Assembly (NCBI GenBank): GCA_023664385.1
Contig: JAMPFU010000010.1
Location: 26,479 to 90,478 of the forward strand
DNA length: 64,000 nt
Reading direction: 5' to 3'
Origin: Clostridium sp.
GTDB taxonomy: Bacteria > Bacillota > Clostridia > Lachnospirales > Lachnospiraceae
A model generated the notes under the pieces. That model ran no database searches and had not been told where the DNA came from. It worked only from the letters and a program-made list of their open reading frames with translations. This document shows positions 17,425 to 26,959 of this stretch, one piece after another. The stretch's first letter is position 1. Every line of letters begins with the position of its first letter. The position numbers and the translations under genes are program-made.

Positions 17425-17447
17425 AGTGCCGAAAGCACTTTGTTCTT
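17425..17447 (+). terminator. Terminator-like hairpin after the trigger-factor-like gene
   Basis: AGTGC (17425-17429), loop CGAAA, GCACT (17435-17439), then TTGTTCTT. An upstream AAAGTGC at 17394 offers an alternative pairing with GCACTTT. The stem is short, so strength is uncertain. Confidence 0.5.
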
Positions 17448-17489
17448 GACAAGCTGCACGATATAATGGTATGATGCGTAAATGCACGG

Positions 17490-17573
17490 GCAGTTGTGGC
17501 GGAATTGGCATACGCGCATGATTCAGGTTCATGTCCGCTTACGCGGGTGTGGGTTCAAGTCCCATCAACTGCA
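17490..17573 (+). tRNA. tRNA-Leu (anticodon CAG)
   Basis: 84-nt cloverleaf: acceptor stem GCAGTTG (17490-17496) with CAACTGC (17566-17572), discriminator A at 17573, D-arm GGCGGAATTGGCA, anticodon arm with loop TTCAGGT (anticodon CAG), long type II variable arm (GTCCGCTTACGCGG), and T-arm GTGGGTTCAAGTCCCAT. The 3' CCA is not encoded. Reads CUG codons. Confidence 0.95.
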
Positions 17574-17706
17574 TAAAAAGCACAAGGCTTTTAATATGGC
17601 TTTGTGCTTTTTCTTTTATTGCCTAATACCTTTAAAAATAGTATAATAAAAATGGTCAACAATTTTTTTAGCACTTGGAATTTGAGAGGAATTTTAACGG
17701 ATTACT

Positions 17707-19422
17707 ATGGGCATGGAAAAACATCTATTGGGAAAAGTGAATAGCGAATACATAAAAGATTGTGTGCTCAAGGAGCATAAAAAATATACCGGCAAGCTTC
17801 CTTCGGGAATTATAAGGGAGATTGCAAAAAATTTTCAGATGGATGAGCTTGTGGAGGCAGACTGTAAATGCTACAGAATACATCCGAACAAAAATTTTAA
17901 CGGTGTATATATTTTTTATTTGTATGGAGGTTATATGTGTAAGCATATCACTGCCGCACATTGGGAATTTATATTAAGGCTTGCAAAAAATATGGGAGCA
18001 GGTGTTTTTGTCCCCATGTATCCGTTAGCGCCTGAGTCGTCATGCCATGATACGTTTAATATGCTGCAGAGGACGTATGCGGATCTGACAACGGGATATG
18101 ATACAAAAAGGCTCGTTTTAATGGGAGATTCCTCAGGTGCAGGGCTTGCCTTATCCCTTGCTATGATTGCATGGAAGGAGGGCTTTAGAAAGCCGGATCA
18201 GCTTGTGCTTATATCGCCATTAATTGATGCAGAATTTTTTGACATGGAATTGGAAAAGCAGGTAAAAAATAAGGGCAGCGTAAAAAAAAGGCATTTCTTT
18301 AATGATGCTGCCAAGGAATTTATCAATGTAAACTGGGTTAAGGATTATGCGGTAAAAACTGAGTATACAAGTCCTTTTTATGAGGATTATACGGATATAT
18401 GCGATGATGTTGTTATTTTTTCGGGCATAGAAGACATTTTCAACTGCTATGCAAGGGCATTTTACAATAAGGCGAAGCTTCAGGGGGTAAATGTACGCTT
18501 TTTCGAGTTTGAGAGGGCGGACTATGACTTTATGTTTCAGGACAGCAAGGCTTCAAGGGATGCATTTGGGTATTTGGAGGACGTGATAAACGGAAGCTAT
18601 GACAACTCCTTGGCAGAGCTGTACCCTGTAAAGATGATGGCAGGATGGACGAAAAAGTATTCAGATATTATAAAGGATGACTGGGCTGAAAGATTTATAT
18701 ATGACAATAACATAGATTTTTCGTCGCTGAAAACCCGTATCAGCGAATACAGAAGCCTGATGCTTGCCTCTGTATGTAATGCCTGTGACACAAAGGTCAG
18801 AAGGTTCATTATGCAATTTCCCAATGCGTCAATCATAAATTTAAAATGCGGGCTTGGAAATATGTTTGCAAGGCTTGATAACGGAAGAATACAGTGGTAC
18901 AGCGTGGACACCCACAATATTATGTCTGTGCGCCGCGCCATGTACGGCGAGCGTGAGCGTGAGAAAACCATAGGCAGGGATATCATGGATTTTACATGGC
19001 TGGATGAGATTAACTGTAGGCGTAATAAGGGGGTTATGTTTGTATGTAATGAGTCCCTTTCCTATTTGAGAATGAATGAGGTAAAGGAGCTTGTAAAAAA
19101 TATAAACTGCAAATTTCCGGGTGCGGAAATCGTGTTTACGGCATCCAGCTCCGGTGCAAATATGTATACAAATTTCGTGTACAGAAATAACGCAATCTAT
19201 ACGGACAAAAAGAGATTTTTTATAAATGATACACAAAAGGTTATCGGAGAATGGGGAACTGATTATAAGCTTATGGAGGAAGAACCTGTAATGAATTTTG
19301 CCAACACGCAGGAAAAGCTTAATTTTTTTACGAAATTTGCCATAAAATACAATAAAATGGCATATAATCACAAGGTCATTCATGTCAGGCTTGGAAGCGA
19401 AGCCTATGAAATAGTAATGTAA
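17707..19422 (+). CDS. Fusion of HSL-type alpha/beta hydrolase and LCM-like methyltransferase
   Basis: 571 residues, two domains. Residues ~1-295 resemble hormone-sensitive-lipase-type esterases: the nucleophile elbow GDSSGAG is near 140 and SGIEDIF near 240 supplies an acid. However, the oxyanion HGGG is YLYGGYM, and the usual catalytic-His position (HDF) reads YDF near 276, so the triad may be broken. Residues ~310-571 resemble the leucine carboxyl methyltransferase fold (NLKCGLGNMFARLDNGRIQW, then WYSVD), with the SAM loop GCGLDTRF altered to KCGLGNMF. No signal peptide. First gene of an operon with an ABC transporter and a muramidase. The substrate is unknown. Confidence 0.7.
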   Translation: MGMEKHLLGKVNSEYIKDCVLKEHKKYTGKLPSGIIREIAKNFQMDELVEADCKCYRIHPNKNFNGVYIFYLYGGYMCKHITAAHWEFILRLAKNMGAGVFVPMYPLAPESSCHDTFNMLQRTYADLTTGYDTKRLVLMGDSSGAGLALSLAMIAWKEGFRKPDQLVLISPLIDAEFFDMELEKQVKNKGSVKKRHFFNDAAKEFINVNWVKDYAVKTEYTSPFYEDYTDICDDVVIFSGIEDIFNCYARAFYNKAKLQGVNVRFFEFERADYDFMFQDSKASRDAFGYLEDVINGSYDNSLAELYPVKMMAGWTKKYSDIIKDDWAERFIYDNNIDFSSLKTRISEYRSLMLASVCNACDTKVRRFIMQFPNASIINLKCGLGNMFARLDNGRIQWYSVDTHNIMSVRRAMYGEREREKTIGRDIMDFTWLDEINCRRNKGVMFVCNESLSYLRMNEVKELVKNINCKFPGAEIVFTASSSGANMYTNFVYRNNAIYTDKKRFFINDTQKVIGEWGTDYKLMEEEPVMNFANTQEKLNFFTKFAIKYNKMAYNHKVIHVRLGSEAYEIVM

Positions 19423-19446
19423 CCATATGGTTGATAAGGAGAAAGC

Positions 19447-20211
19447 ATGCTTGTTGCAAATCATTTAGTAAAAACCTTTGTAAAAAATGAAAAACGTGGA
19501 ATGAAGACGGAATTTAATGCTGTTGATGACATTTCCATTCAGGTGGCTGAGGGTGAAATTGTAGGCGTATTAGGCGCTAACGGCGCCGGCAAGACTACGC
19601 TTCTTCGTATGCTGGGTGGACTTATGAAGCCTACATCAGGAGAGGTTGCCGTTTTGCTTGACGGGGAGCAGCTTTTTGATGAGCTTAAAATAAAGGGACA
19701 GATTGGGTATCTGTCAGGCAATACAAAGCTGTATGGAAGATTAAGCACAAGAGAGCTGCTGTCTATGATAGGGAACATACATGGACTTGACAATCAGGAA
19801 ATAGAAAAGCGCATAGATGAAATAGCTTCGGTTTTGAATATGGGTGATTTTATAGACAACAGAATAGAAAAGCTTTCCACAGGGCAGACGCAGAGAGCGT
19901 CAATTTCAAGGTGCCTGATTCACAATCCCAAGCTGTATATATTTGATGAGCCTACGCTTGGACTTGATATTATAAGCAGCAGTGCCATTATTGAGTTTAT
20001 GAAGCAGGAAAAAGAGGCAGGCAAGGGCGTGGTTTATTCTACCCATTACATGGAGGAGGCAGAATACCTCTGCGACAGGATTGTTATGATAGACAAGGGA
20101 AAAATTGTAAAAATGGGAACCCTTGACGAGCTGAAAAAGGAAACGGGAAAAGAAAATTTAAGGGAAATATTTGGCAGTCTGATTGGCAGTAAGGAGGCTT
20201 TATATGAATAG
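19447..20211 (+). CDS. ABC transporter ATP-binding protein (NatA/ABC-2 type)
   Basis: 254-residue ATPase with Walker A GANGAGKTT (near 44), signature LSTGQTQR (near 142; variant of LSGGQ), Walker B LYIFDEPTLGLD (near 164) and the switch His in STHYMEEAEYLCD. The family resembles NatA and other ABC-2 exporters. The ATG follows AAGGAGA, 24 nt after the fusion gene. The 3' end overlaps the next start, so it pairs with the CPBP-fused permease. Confidence 0.93.
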   Translation: MLVANHLVKTFVKNEKRGMKTEFNAVDDISIQVAEGEIVGVLGANGAGKTTLLRMLGGLMKPTSGEVAVLLDGEQLFDELKIKGQIGYLSGNTKLYGRLSTRELLSMIGNIHGLDNQEIEKRIDEIASVLNMGDFIDNRIEKLSTGQTQRASISRCLIHNPKLYIFDEPTLGLDIISSSAIIEFMKQEKEAGKGVVYSTHYMEEAEYLCDRIVMIDKGKIVKMGTLDELKKETGKENLREIFGSLIGSKEALYE

Positions 20212-22225
20212 CAGAGTAATTAAAAGCCTTTATAAAAAGGAAATGCTGGATGTTTTACGGGATAAGAAAACCGTTGTCATGATGCTTGTTGTCCCTTTGG
20301 TTTTATATCCCCTTGTCATGATTTTGAGCCTGCAGCTTATGACGGGAATCACAAAAAGCATTACAACAAGCACCTACAGAATTTGCCTTGATTTTGAGGG
20401 CAGCGAAGACTATGAGCGGCTGTTTCGGGATTTAAGCGATAAGGAGTATTCCTTTGAGATAATGGACTGCGAAAATCCGATTTCGGCGATGGAGCAGGAG
20501 GAGCTTGACGCTGTGATTAAAATGGATTTGATTGCGGACATGGAGTGCTTTGAGGTTATCTATCTGTCATCGGTTAATAAATCCTCCTATTGTGCTGATA
20601 TGGTTTCAGACGCCCTGCAAAAATATTCACTGGAATTAACAAAAAAACGGCTGGAAAAGGCGGGTCTTAACGTAGAAAATACGTTAAATCCAATTAAGGT
20701 AAGCTTCAGCGACAGGTCGACAAATGAGGAGACGGCAGGAAGCCTGCTTGGAACAATTATTCCATTTATGCTTGTGATGAGTCTGCTTATGGGAACCATG
20801 TACCCGGCAATCGACACAACTGCCGGGGAAAAGGAGAGGGGAACCCTTGAGACAATGCTTACGCTCCCCATAACGAACAAGGAGCTTATAACAAGTAAAT
20901 TTCTTGCCGTGGGAACAATTGGAATTGTATCTGCCGTTTTAAATATTATATCTATGGCTGGTGTTGGAGCTTACATGTACGGCATGGTTGCGTCCATGGC
21001 AACAAGCAGCGGCACAATTAGACTGTCAAAATTTTTACCTGCCATATTGGTGGGGATTCTCTGCATATTCGCATTTGCGGTATTTATAAGCGCCATATCC
21101 ATGTGCGTGTGCGCACTTGCAAAATCCTACAAGGAGGCAAATAACTATCTCACGCCCCTTACCCTTGTTGTAATGTTTGCATCCTTTATCGGCTTCATAC
21201 CAAACGTGACGCTGAATGTCAACACTGCAATTGTCCCTGTTGCAAATGTCTGTCTGCTTGTAAGGGATTTGCTGGCATTTAAGTATGATATAGGCATGAT
21301 TGCCCTTGTGCTTTTTGTAAATGTTGCTTACGGTGTTGTATCGGTTATGCTGCTTGCAAGGATATATAACAGTGAGGCGATTATTTTTGGCGATGGAAGC
21401 GGTGGAATACAAATATTTGAAAAGCGGGCAAATATCAAGAAAGGCACTTATCCTCAGGTGCAGGATGCATGGCTTGTTATCATAATTACGGCAATGCTTG
21501 TTATTTATGCGGGAGGCGCCATGCAGCTTAAATTTGGCTTATACGGACTGCTCTTTACGCAGTTTATTATATTTGCCATCCCATTTGGCTTTGCCTGCTA
21601 CACAAAAAAGGATATCAGGGCTTCCTTTAAGCTTAAGGGCTGCGCACCAAAATATTTTGTTGCCGCCATATTTCTAATTATCGGCGGCATTATGGCGGGC
21701 ATTGTTACCTCGGAGCTTTCCACATATTTGTTTAAGACAAGTGCAGTGGACGCTGCGGAAACAATGAATGATATTATCGGTGACCGTTTCCTGCCTGTAC
21801 TTTTTATCGTTGCACTGGCGCCTGCCATCTGTGAGGAGCTTATGTTCCGTGGCTATGTGCTTGGAAGCATGACGGCAAAATATAAGACGGGAAGTGCCAT
21901 TATCGTAAGCGCTGTGGTTTTCGGGCTTTACCATATGAGTGCGTCAAAATTTCTGACAACGACGATGCTAGGCGCACTGCTTTGTTATATAGCCGTACAG
22001 TCGGGAAGCATACTGCCTGGTATGCTGATGCATTTTATAAACAATGCCATTTCCTGTATTACGATGTTTTATCCGGAGCAGGTCAGTAAGCTGCTGCCGA
22101 TTATTGTAAAGGAAAAAATAGGCATATCCGATATGCGGCTGCTTGCGGCGGCAGGAATACTGTTTATTTTGGCAGGCGTGTGGATTGGAAGAAAACCATC
22201 TGTTGTTTCTGATAAAAAAATATGA
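20204..22225 (+). CDS. ABC-2 permease fused to CPBP (CAAX/Abi) intramembrane protease
   Basis: 673-residue polytopic protein. The first ~400 residues are a NatB-like ABC-2 permease with one N-terminal helix, an extracytoplasmic loop and five further helices containing EKERGTLETMLTLPI. The C-terminal ~230 residues are a CPBP glutamic-type membrane protease: CEELMFRGYVLG (near 544; EExxxR motif), VFGLYHMSA (near 573; FxxxH) and MHFINN (near 610; HxxxN). An in-frame ATG at 20183 lies before the ribosome binding site; AAGGAGG precedes 20204, which overlaps the ATPase gene by 8 nt. This fusion type is known among sodium/drug-type exporters. Confidence 0.9.
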   Translation: MNSRVIKSLYKKEMLDVLRDKKTVVMMLVVPLVLYPLVMILSLQLMTGITKSITTSTYRICLDFEGSEDYERLFRDLSDKEYSFEIMDCENPISAMEQEELDAVIKMDLIADMECFEVIYLSSVNKSSYCADMVSDALQKYSLELTKKRLEKAGLNVENTLNPIKVSFSDRSTNEETAGSLLGTIIPFMLVMSLLMGTMYPAIDTTAGEKERGTLETMLTLPITNKELITSKFLAVGTIGIVSAVLNIISMAGVGAYMYGMVASMATSSGTIRLSKFLPAILVGILCIFAFAVFISAISMCVCALAKSYKEANNYLTPLTLVVMFASFIGFIPNVTLNVNTAIVPVANVCLLVRDLLAFKYDIGMIALVLFVNVAYGVVSVMLLARIYNSEAIIFGDGSGGIQIFEKRANIKKGTYPQVQDAWLVIIITAMLVIYAGGAMQLKFGLYGLLFTQFIIFAIPFGFACYTKKDIRASFKLKGCAPKYFVAAIFLIIGGIMAGIVTSELSTYLFKTSAVDAAETMNDIIGDRFLPVLFIVALAPAICEELMFRGYVLGSMTAKYKTGSAIIVSAVVFGLYHMSASKFLTTTMLGALLCYIAVQSGSILPGMLMHFINNAISCITMFYPEQVSKLLPIIVKEKIGISDMRLLAAAGILFILAGVWIGRKPSVVSDKKI

Positions 22226-22255
22226 TACTATACCCCAAAGGATGGATGAAGTTTT

Positions 22256-23197
22256 ATGAGAATAGACATAAGAAAAGCGGCACTTGCAGTTGCTTCGGTG
22301 GCAGTGCTTATTGCAATCGGAATTATAATCGGGATAAATATAAATATTAACAGGGTGAACCCTCAGCTTACAGCCGTATATGAGAAATCATGGCATATGC
22401 AGCAAAGGGATGAGGGACAGATGATATATGACAATTTTTGGGCTTTTATAGACGCCAGCTATATAATAGTTGGAACCCCTCCGGATTGTCAGTTTTATAA
22501 AATTGTCTCTGAGATACCGCGGAATGATTATGACAATGAGATGTTTTATATCGATTATGATGATAAAATGTTTTACCATGACGTTGACGGAAACCGTGCA
22601 TCAACAATAGCCATTGACGTGTCAGAGTTTCAGACGGATATAAACTGGACAGCCGTAAAAGAAGCAGGTGTCCGTGTTGTTATGATAAGGGTTGGCTACA
22701 GAGGCTACGGCTCAGGAAAGCTTGTGGAGGATGTAAAATTCAGAGAATATGTGGAGGGCGCCTTAGGTGAAAATCTGCGTGTGGGCGTATATTTTTATAC
22801 ACAAGGCATAAATATGGAGGAAGGCATTGAGGAAGCTCGCTTTGTTCTCAATATTATAAAGGATTATAATATAACCTGTCCCGTTGCCATTGATACGGAG
22901 GCTTTATATGTGGATGATGCAAGGACGAATGGACTTGATAATGAGGCAAGGACAGATGTTGTTGTAGGCTTTTGCGATACGATTCGGGAAGCAGGCTATA
23001 CGCCGATGATATATACAAACAGAAATTGGTTTGTGCAAATGCTTGATGCCACAAGATTAGGCGGATATAAAATATGGTATGCCCATTATACAAACCAGCC
23101 GGATTTACCATATGAGTATATCGGCTGGCAGTATACAGATGCAGGTACGCTTAACGGCGTAAGTGGAAACGTAGACTTAAATGTATGGCTTGAGTAG
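22256..23197 (+). CDS. GH25 muramidase with N-terminal membrane anchor
   Basis: Lysozyme of glycoside hydrolase family 25, cleaving beta-1,4 MurNAc-GlcNAc bonds in peptidoglycan. 313 residues: one N-terminal transmembrane helix (AALAVASVAVLIAIGIIIGI), a ~90-residue linker, and the barrel from IAIDVSEFQTDINW (near 119, catalytic Asp) through VMIRVGYRGYGSG, VGVYFYTQGIN, VAIDTEALY (near 211, catalytic Glu) to WQYTDAGTLNGVSGNVDLN. It starts 30 nt after the ABC-CPBP gene; last gene of that operon, converging on citrate synthase. Confidence 0.92.
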   Translation: MRIDIRKAALAVASVAVLIAIGIIIGINININRVNPQLTAVYEKSWHMQQRDEGQMIYDNFWAFIDASYIIVGTPPDCQFYKIVSEIPRNDYDNEMFYIDYDDKMFYHDVDGNRASTIAIDVSEFQTDINWTAVKEAGVRVVMIRVGYRGYGSGKLVEDVKFREYVEGALGENLRVGVYFYTQGINMEEGIEEARFVLNIIKDYNITCPVAIDTEALYVDDARTNGLDNEARTDVVVGFCDTIREAGYTPMIYTNRNWFVQMLDATRLGGYKIWYAHYTNQPDLPYEYIGWQYTDAGTLNGVSGNVDLNVWLE

Positions 23198-23206
23198 TGA
23201 CGTTTC

Positions 23207-24571
23207 CTATCGTTCGCCAATTGGCACATAAGGCTTCTCTATTGCCACTGACTTATATGCTGGTCTTATTATTTTATTTGCATTTATAAGCTCCTCAATG
23301 CGGTGGGCGCTCCAGCCTGCGATACGTGCAACTGCAAAAAGAGGCGTGTAAAGCTCATCGGGAAGCCCAAGCATACTGTAGACAAAGCCGCTGTAGAAAT
23401 CTACATTTGGACTTACACCCTTATAAATCTTTCTTTTATCTGCAATGACTTCCTTTGCGATACGGGCAACATTTTTGTAAAGCTGGTATTCAGCCTGCTT
23501 GCCCTTTTCATCGGAAAGACGTCCCACAAACCGTTCAAATATATTTGCCCTTGGGTCAGAAATGGAGTAAACGGCATGTCCCATTCCGTATATCAGCCCT
23601 GTTTTATCAAATGCCTTTTTGTCAAGTATGTTAGAAAGATAGGTGCGTATGGCATCCTGATCGTCCCAGTTTTTAATGCGCTTTTTAATATCGTCAAACA
23701 TTTTCTTAACCTTCACGTTTGCGCCGCCATGCTTTGGACCCTTTAGGGAGCATAGGGACGCCGTTACGGACGAGTAAGTGTCCGTACCTGAGGAGGTTAC
23801 CACATGGGTTGTAAATGTAGAGTTGTTTCCGCCGCCATGCTCTGCGTGAAGCACAAGGGCAAGGTCTAATATTACAGCCTCTGTTTTTGTGTACGACTTA
23901 TCTTTTCTTAGCAGCCTTAAAATGTTCTCCGCAGTGGAAAGCTCAGGCTTTGGATTGTGTATGTAAAGTCCATGTCCCAAATCGTAATGTCTATATCCCA
24001 GATAAGAATAAACGGCAATCAGCGGGAAATTTGCAATAAGCTCAATGCTCTGACGCAGGACATTTGGAATGGATATGTCTGCGGAGGCTTTGTCATAGGA
24101 GCTTAAGGTAAGAATACTTTTTGCCATGGAATTCATAACATCCCTGTTTGGATTTTTCATGATGACATCCCGCACGAAATGCTGTGGTAAATGTCTGTAT
24201 GACCCAAGCAGCTCTGTAAAGTCCTTCAGCGCCTCTTTATCGGGAAGCTCGCCAAATAAAAGGAGATAAACACATTCCTCATATCCGAAGCGTTCCTCGT
24301 TTATGAACCCCTTAACAAGGTCATATATATTGATTCCACGATAATAAAGCTCGCCCTCAATTGGCGTTGAAACGCCGTCAACAATACGTGAGGAATTGAT
24401 TGTGGATATTTCCGTAAGTCCTGTAAGCACGCCCTTTCCGTCAAGGTCACGCAGCCCGCGTTTTACTTCATATTTTGTGTAAAGCGTAGAATCAATTACA
24501 TCATGCGCCTCACAAAGCTTGGACAATTTATATATTTCAGGGGTAACCGCTGAAAAATCAGTAGTATTCAT
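23207..24571 (-). CDS. Citrate synthase
   Basis: Condenses oxaloacetate and acetyl-CoA, probably for glutamate precursor synthesis in an anaerobe with a partial TCA cycle. About 454 residues. The catalytic regions are visible: LHAEHGGGNNSTFT (first His), GMGHAVYSISDPRA (second His) and PNVDFYSGFVYSMLG (Asp), with the N-terminal YRGINIYDL. An upstream ATG at 24592 is possible, but AAGGAG lies just before the ATG at 24571. It converges with the muramidase gene (9 bp gap). Confidence 0.95.
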   Translation of the reverse strand: MNTTDFSAVTPEIYKLSKLCEAHDVIDSTLYTKYEVKRGLRDLDGKGVLTGLTEISTINSSRIVDGVSTPIEGELYYRGINIYDLVKGFINEERFGYEECVYLLLFGELPDKEALKDFTELLGSYRHLPQHFVRDVIMKNPNRDVMNSMAKSILTLSSYDKASADISIPNVLRQSIELIANFPLIAVYSYLGYRHYDLGHGLYIHNPKPELSTAENILRLLRKDKSYTKTEAVILDLALVLHAEHGGGNNSTFTTHVVTSSGTDTYSSVTASLCSLKGPKHGGANVKVKKMFDDIKKRIKNWDDQDAIRTYLSNILDKKAFDKTGLIYGMGHAVYSISDPRANIFERFVGRLSDEKGKQAEYQLYKNVARIAKEVIADKRKIYKGVSPNVDFYSGFVYSMLGLPDELYTPLFAVARIAGWSAHRIEELINANKIIRPAYKSVAIEKPYVPIGER

Positions 24572-24859
24572 AACATCACTCCTTATAAACATTGTATGTG
24601 TGGAATTGCAGCTTTATTATGATATAACTGCATATCAGGTAACTGTAACAATAAGAATCTTTTGTTGAACAATTGGAATACACAATACTATAATACAAAA
24701 TTTGGAATAATGCAAGCTTCTATTAGTTTAAAAATGAACAAAAGAGAAAAAAATATGACAAATGTAATATGAAATTGTTATTTTTTTCACTTACGATCGT
24801 AGGTAAAATCCGTAAAATAAATGGTAAACAAAAAGGCAAAAATAGCTTAGGAGGTATAC
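24572..24859. other. Divergent intergenic region between citrate synthase and an ABC operon
   Basis: About 290 nt, A/T-rich, with no gene. On the plus strand TTGAAC (24665-24670) and TATAAT (24689-24694) are 18 bp apart and could serve the ABC operon. A perfect 10-bp palindrome TACGATCGTA (24792-24801) lies about 60 nt before the ABC start and is a candidate operator. Confidence 0.4.
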
Positions 24860-25810
24860 ATGGAAAATACAGTTGTCAAAATAGAAAATCTGGTAAAAAG
24901 ATACAAGGAAACCCTTGCATTAGACCATTTTAACCTTGAGATAAAGGAGGGGGAGGTATTTGGGCTTTTGGGTCCCAACGGTTCAGGAAAAACAACAACC
25001 ATGAACTGCATACTTGCACTTCTTACATATGATAAGGGCTCGGTTGAGGTTTTTGGAGAGAAGATGACGCCCGACAATATTGAGGCAAAAAGAAATATCG
25101 GCGTTATCATGCAGAATGTCGCTGTGTATGATGAGCTTACTGTTTACGAAAATATAGATTATTTCTGTGGATTATATGTAAAGGATAAGGCGACAAGAAA
25201 AAAATATGTGGATGAAGCCTTGGATTTTGTTGATTTACAGGACTTTAAAAAGTTTTACCCGAAGAAGCTGTCAGGTGGATTGCTTAGAAGGCTTAACATT
25301 GCCTGTGGAATTGCCCACAAGCCAAAGCTTATTTTCTTGGACGAGCCTACGGTTGCAGTTGACCCGCAAAGCCGTAACAAAATACTGGAGGGCATTTTAG
25401 AGCTTAACAGGCGTGGGGCAACCATTATTTATACCTCACATTACATGGAGGAGGTTGAACAGATTTGTACAAGAATTGCAATTATGGATAAGGGAAAAAA
25501 TATTGCGCTTGGCACAAAGGACGAGCTTAAAAAAATGATAAAAAATACGGAGACCATAATTATAGAGGCAATCGATTTAAGCGACGAGGACAAGAAAAAA
25601 ATTCAGGCGCTGGACCATGTTTATGAGGTTAATACTGAGGGCAGCAAGCTGACGATAAAGTGCAGCGGAGGAAAGCACAATCTGATACGGGTGCTTGATT
25701 ATATAAATGAAAGAGATATACCGTGCGGCAGGGTATACTCGGAGCTGCCGACCTTAAATGATGTCTTTCTTGAGATAACGGGAAAAGAATTAAGGGATAA
25801 GGAGGCATAA
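24860..25810 (+). CDS. ABC transporter ATP-binding protein (ABC-2 exporter)
   Basis: 316 residues with Walker A GPNGSGKTTT (near 38), Q-loop region GVIMQNVAVYDELT, signature LSGGLLRRLNIA (near 138), Walker B LIFLDEPTVAVDPQSR and switch YTSHYMEEVEQIC, followed by a ~90-residue C-terminal extension common in multidrug/antibiotic ABC-2 ATPases. GGAGG precedes the ATG. It abuts the first permease (stop 25810, start 25811). Operon of three: ATPase plus two permeases. Confidence 0.94.
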   Translation: MENTVVKIENLVKRYKETLALDHFNLEIKEGEVFGLLGPNGSGKTTTMNCILALLTYDKGSVEVFGEKMTPDNIEAKRNIGVIMQNVAVYDELTVYENIDYFCGLYVKDKATRKKYVDEALDFVDLQDFKKFYPKKLSGGLLRRLNIACGIAHKPKLIFLDEPTVAVDPQSRNKILEGILELNRRGATIIYTSHYMEEVEQICTRIAIMDKGKNIALGTKDELKKMIKNTETIIIEAIDLSDEDKKKIQALDHVYEVNTEGSKLTIKCSGGKHNLIRVLDYINERDIPCGRVYSELPTLNDVFLEITGKELRDKEA

Positions 25811-26959
25811 ATGAAAACATTTTTACACAATTTTAAATACACGATAAAAATAATCATTCACAATAGATCGCAGATGATGTGGAGTCTTGTCTTTATCATT
25901 GCGTTAGGGACCTTGTTTTATGCAGTTTTTGGGGATTTATATGAGAAGGAGGAGTATCTTCATTCCATAAAGGCGGCGGTTGTAATTGATGACGAGAGCG
26001 TAAAAGCAAATTTTGATACAATTGCTGCAAATGTAAGTCTTGACGGAGAAGAAAAACTGCTTGACGTTGTAGAAACATCTGGAATGGAGGAGGCAGAGAC
26101 GCTGCTGGCTGATGAGGAGATAGAAGGGATTTTTTACTCCGAGCAGGGGGAGCTTAGGCTGCTTGTCAAAGATGAGGGCATAGAGGAAAGTATTTTAACA
26201 TCAATTGTGGGACGGTATCATCAGGCTGTAACCATCGCTGCTGATTTGTCTAAGACGGCACCGGAGAAAATCCCTGGTGCTATGCAGGTGCTTTTTGCAG
26301 GGGAAAGTAAAAATACGGAGAAGAAGCTGTCAGGGGGAAACGGAGACGTTTATATCCAATATTTTTATAATCTCATTGCCATGGCATGCTTGATGTCGAT
26401 AAATGCAGGCGTTGGGTTTTCGGTAAACAATCAGGCAAACCTAAGCACTGTAGGTGCAAGAAAATGTATATCGGGAGCTGCGTCCTTTGTACAAACCGTT
26501 TCAGGACTTCTCGCAACAGTGGTCACGCAGACAATATGCTCTCTTTTGGGACTGCTGTATCTCATAATCCTTGGCGTTAATTTTGGAAGCCAGGCGGGAT
26601 ATGCAGGTTTGGTAATATTATGTGGCTGTCTGACAGGAACCTGTCTTGGATTTTTTATAGGCAGCATTGGAGGGCTGCAAAAAAATACAAAGGAGCTGCT
26701 TGGAACTGCAATCGTTGTGGGAACGGCATTTTTAAGCGGTCTTATGATTGCGGACATGAGAATGACAATTGAGGAGAAATGTCCTATCATAAATAAAATC
26801 AATCCGTCGGCGCTGATTGCAGATTCCTTTTATTCTCTTGAGATATATGACACCTACGACAGATACTTTAGAAATTTAATTACACTGTTAATTATATCTG
26901 TTATTTGCATAATCGGAGGCGTGTTAGTGGGAAGGAGAAAAAAATATGCAAGTATTTAA
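25811..26959 (+). CDS. ABC-2 type permease
   Basis: 382 residues: one N-terminal helix (MWSLVFIIALGTLFYAVF), a ~160-residue extracytoplasmic domain, then five or six membrane helices ending in IISVICIIGGVLVGRRKK, the ABC-2 permease plan. The substrate cannot be read. It overlaps the next permease by 14 nt, so the two probably form a heterodimer with the upstream ATPase. Confidence 0.88.
   Translation: MKTFLHNFKYTIKIIIHNRSQMMWSLVFIIALGTLFYAVFGDLYEKEEYLHSIKAAVVIDDESVKANFDTIAANVSLDGEEKLLDVVETSGMEEAETLLADEEIEGIFYSEQGELRLLVKDEGIEESILTSIVGRYHQAVTIAADLSKTAPEKIPGAMQVLFAGESKNTEKKLSGGNGDVYIQYFYNLIAMACLMSINAGVGFSVNNQANLSTVGARKCISGAASFVQTVSGLLATVVTQTICSLLGLLYLIILGVNFGSQAGYAGLVILCGCLTGTCLGFFIGSIGGLQKNTKELLGTAIVVGTAFLSGLMIADMRMTIEEKCPIINKINPSALIADSFYSLEIYDTYDRYFRNLITLLIISVICIIGGVLVGRRKKYASI

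Noticed and set aside
18841..19464. 207-codon minus-strand open frame
   Set aside because: Antisense to the methyltransferase half of the fusion gene, with no family features and no ribosome binding site.
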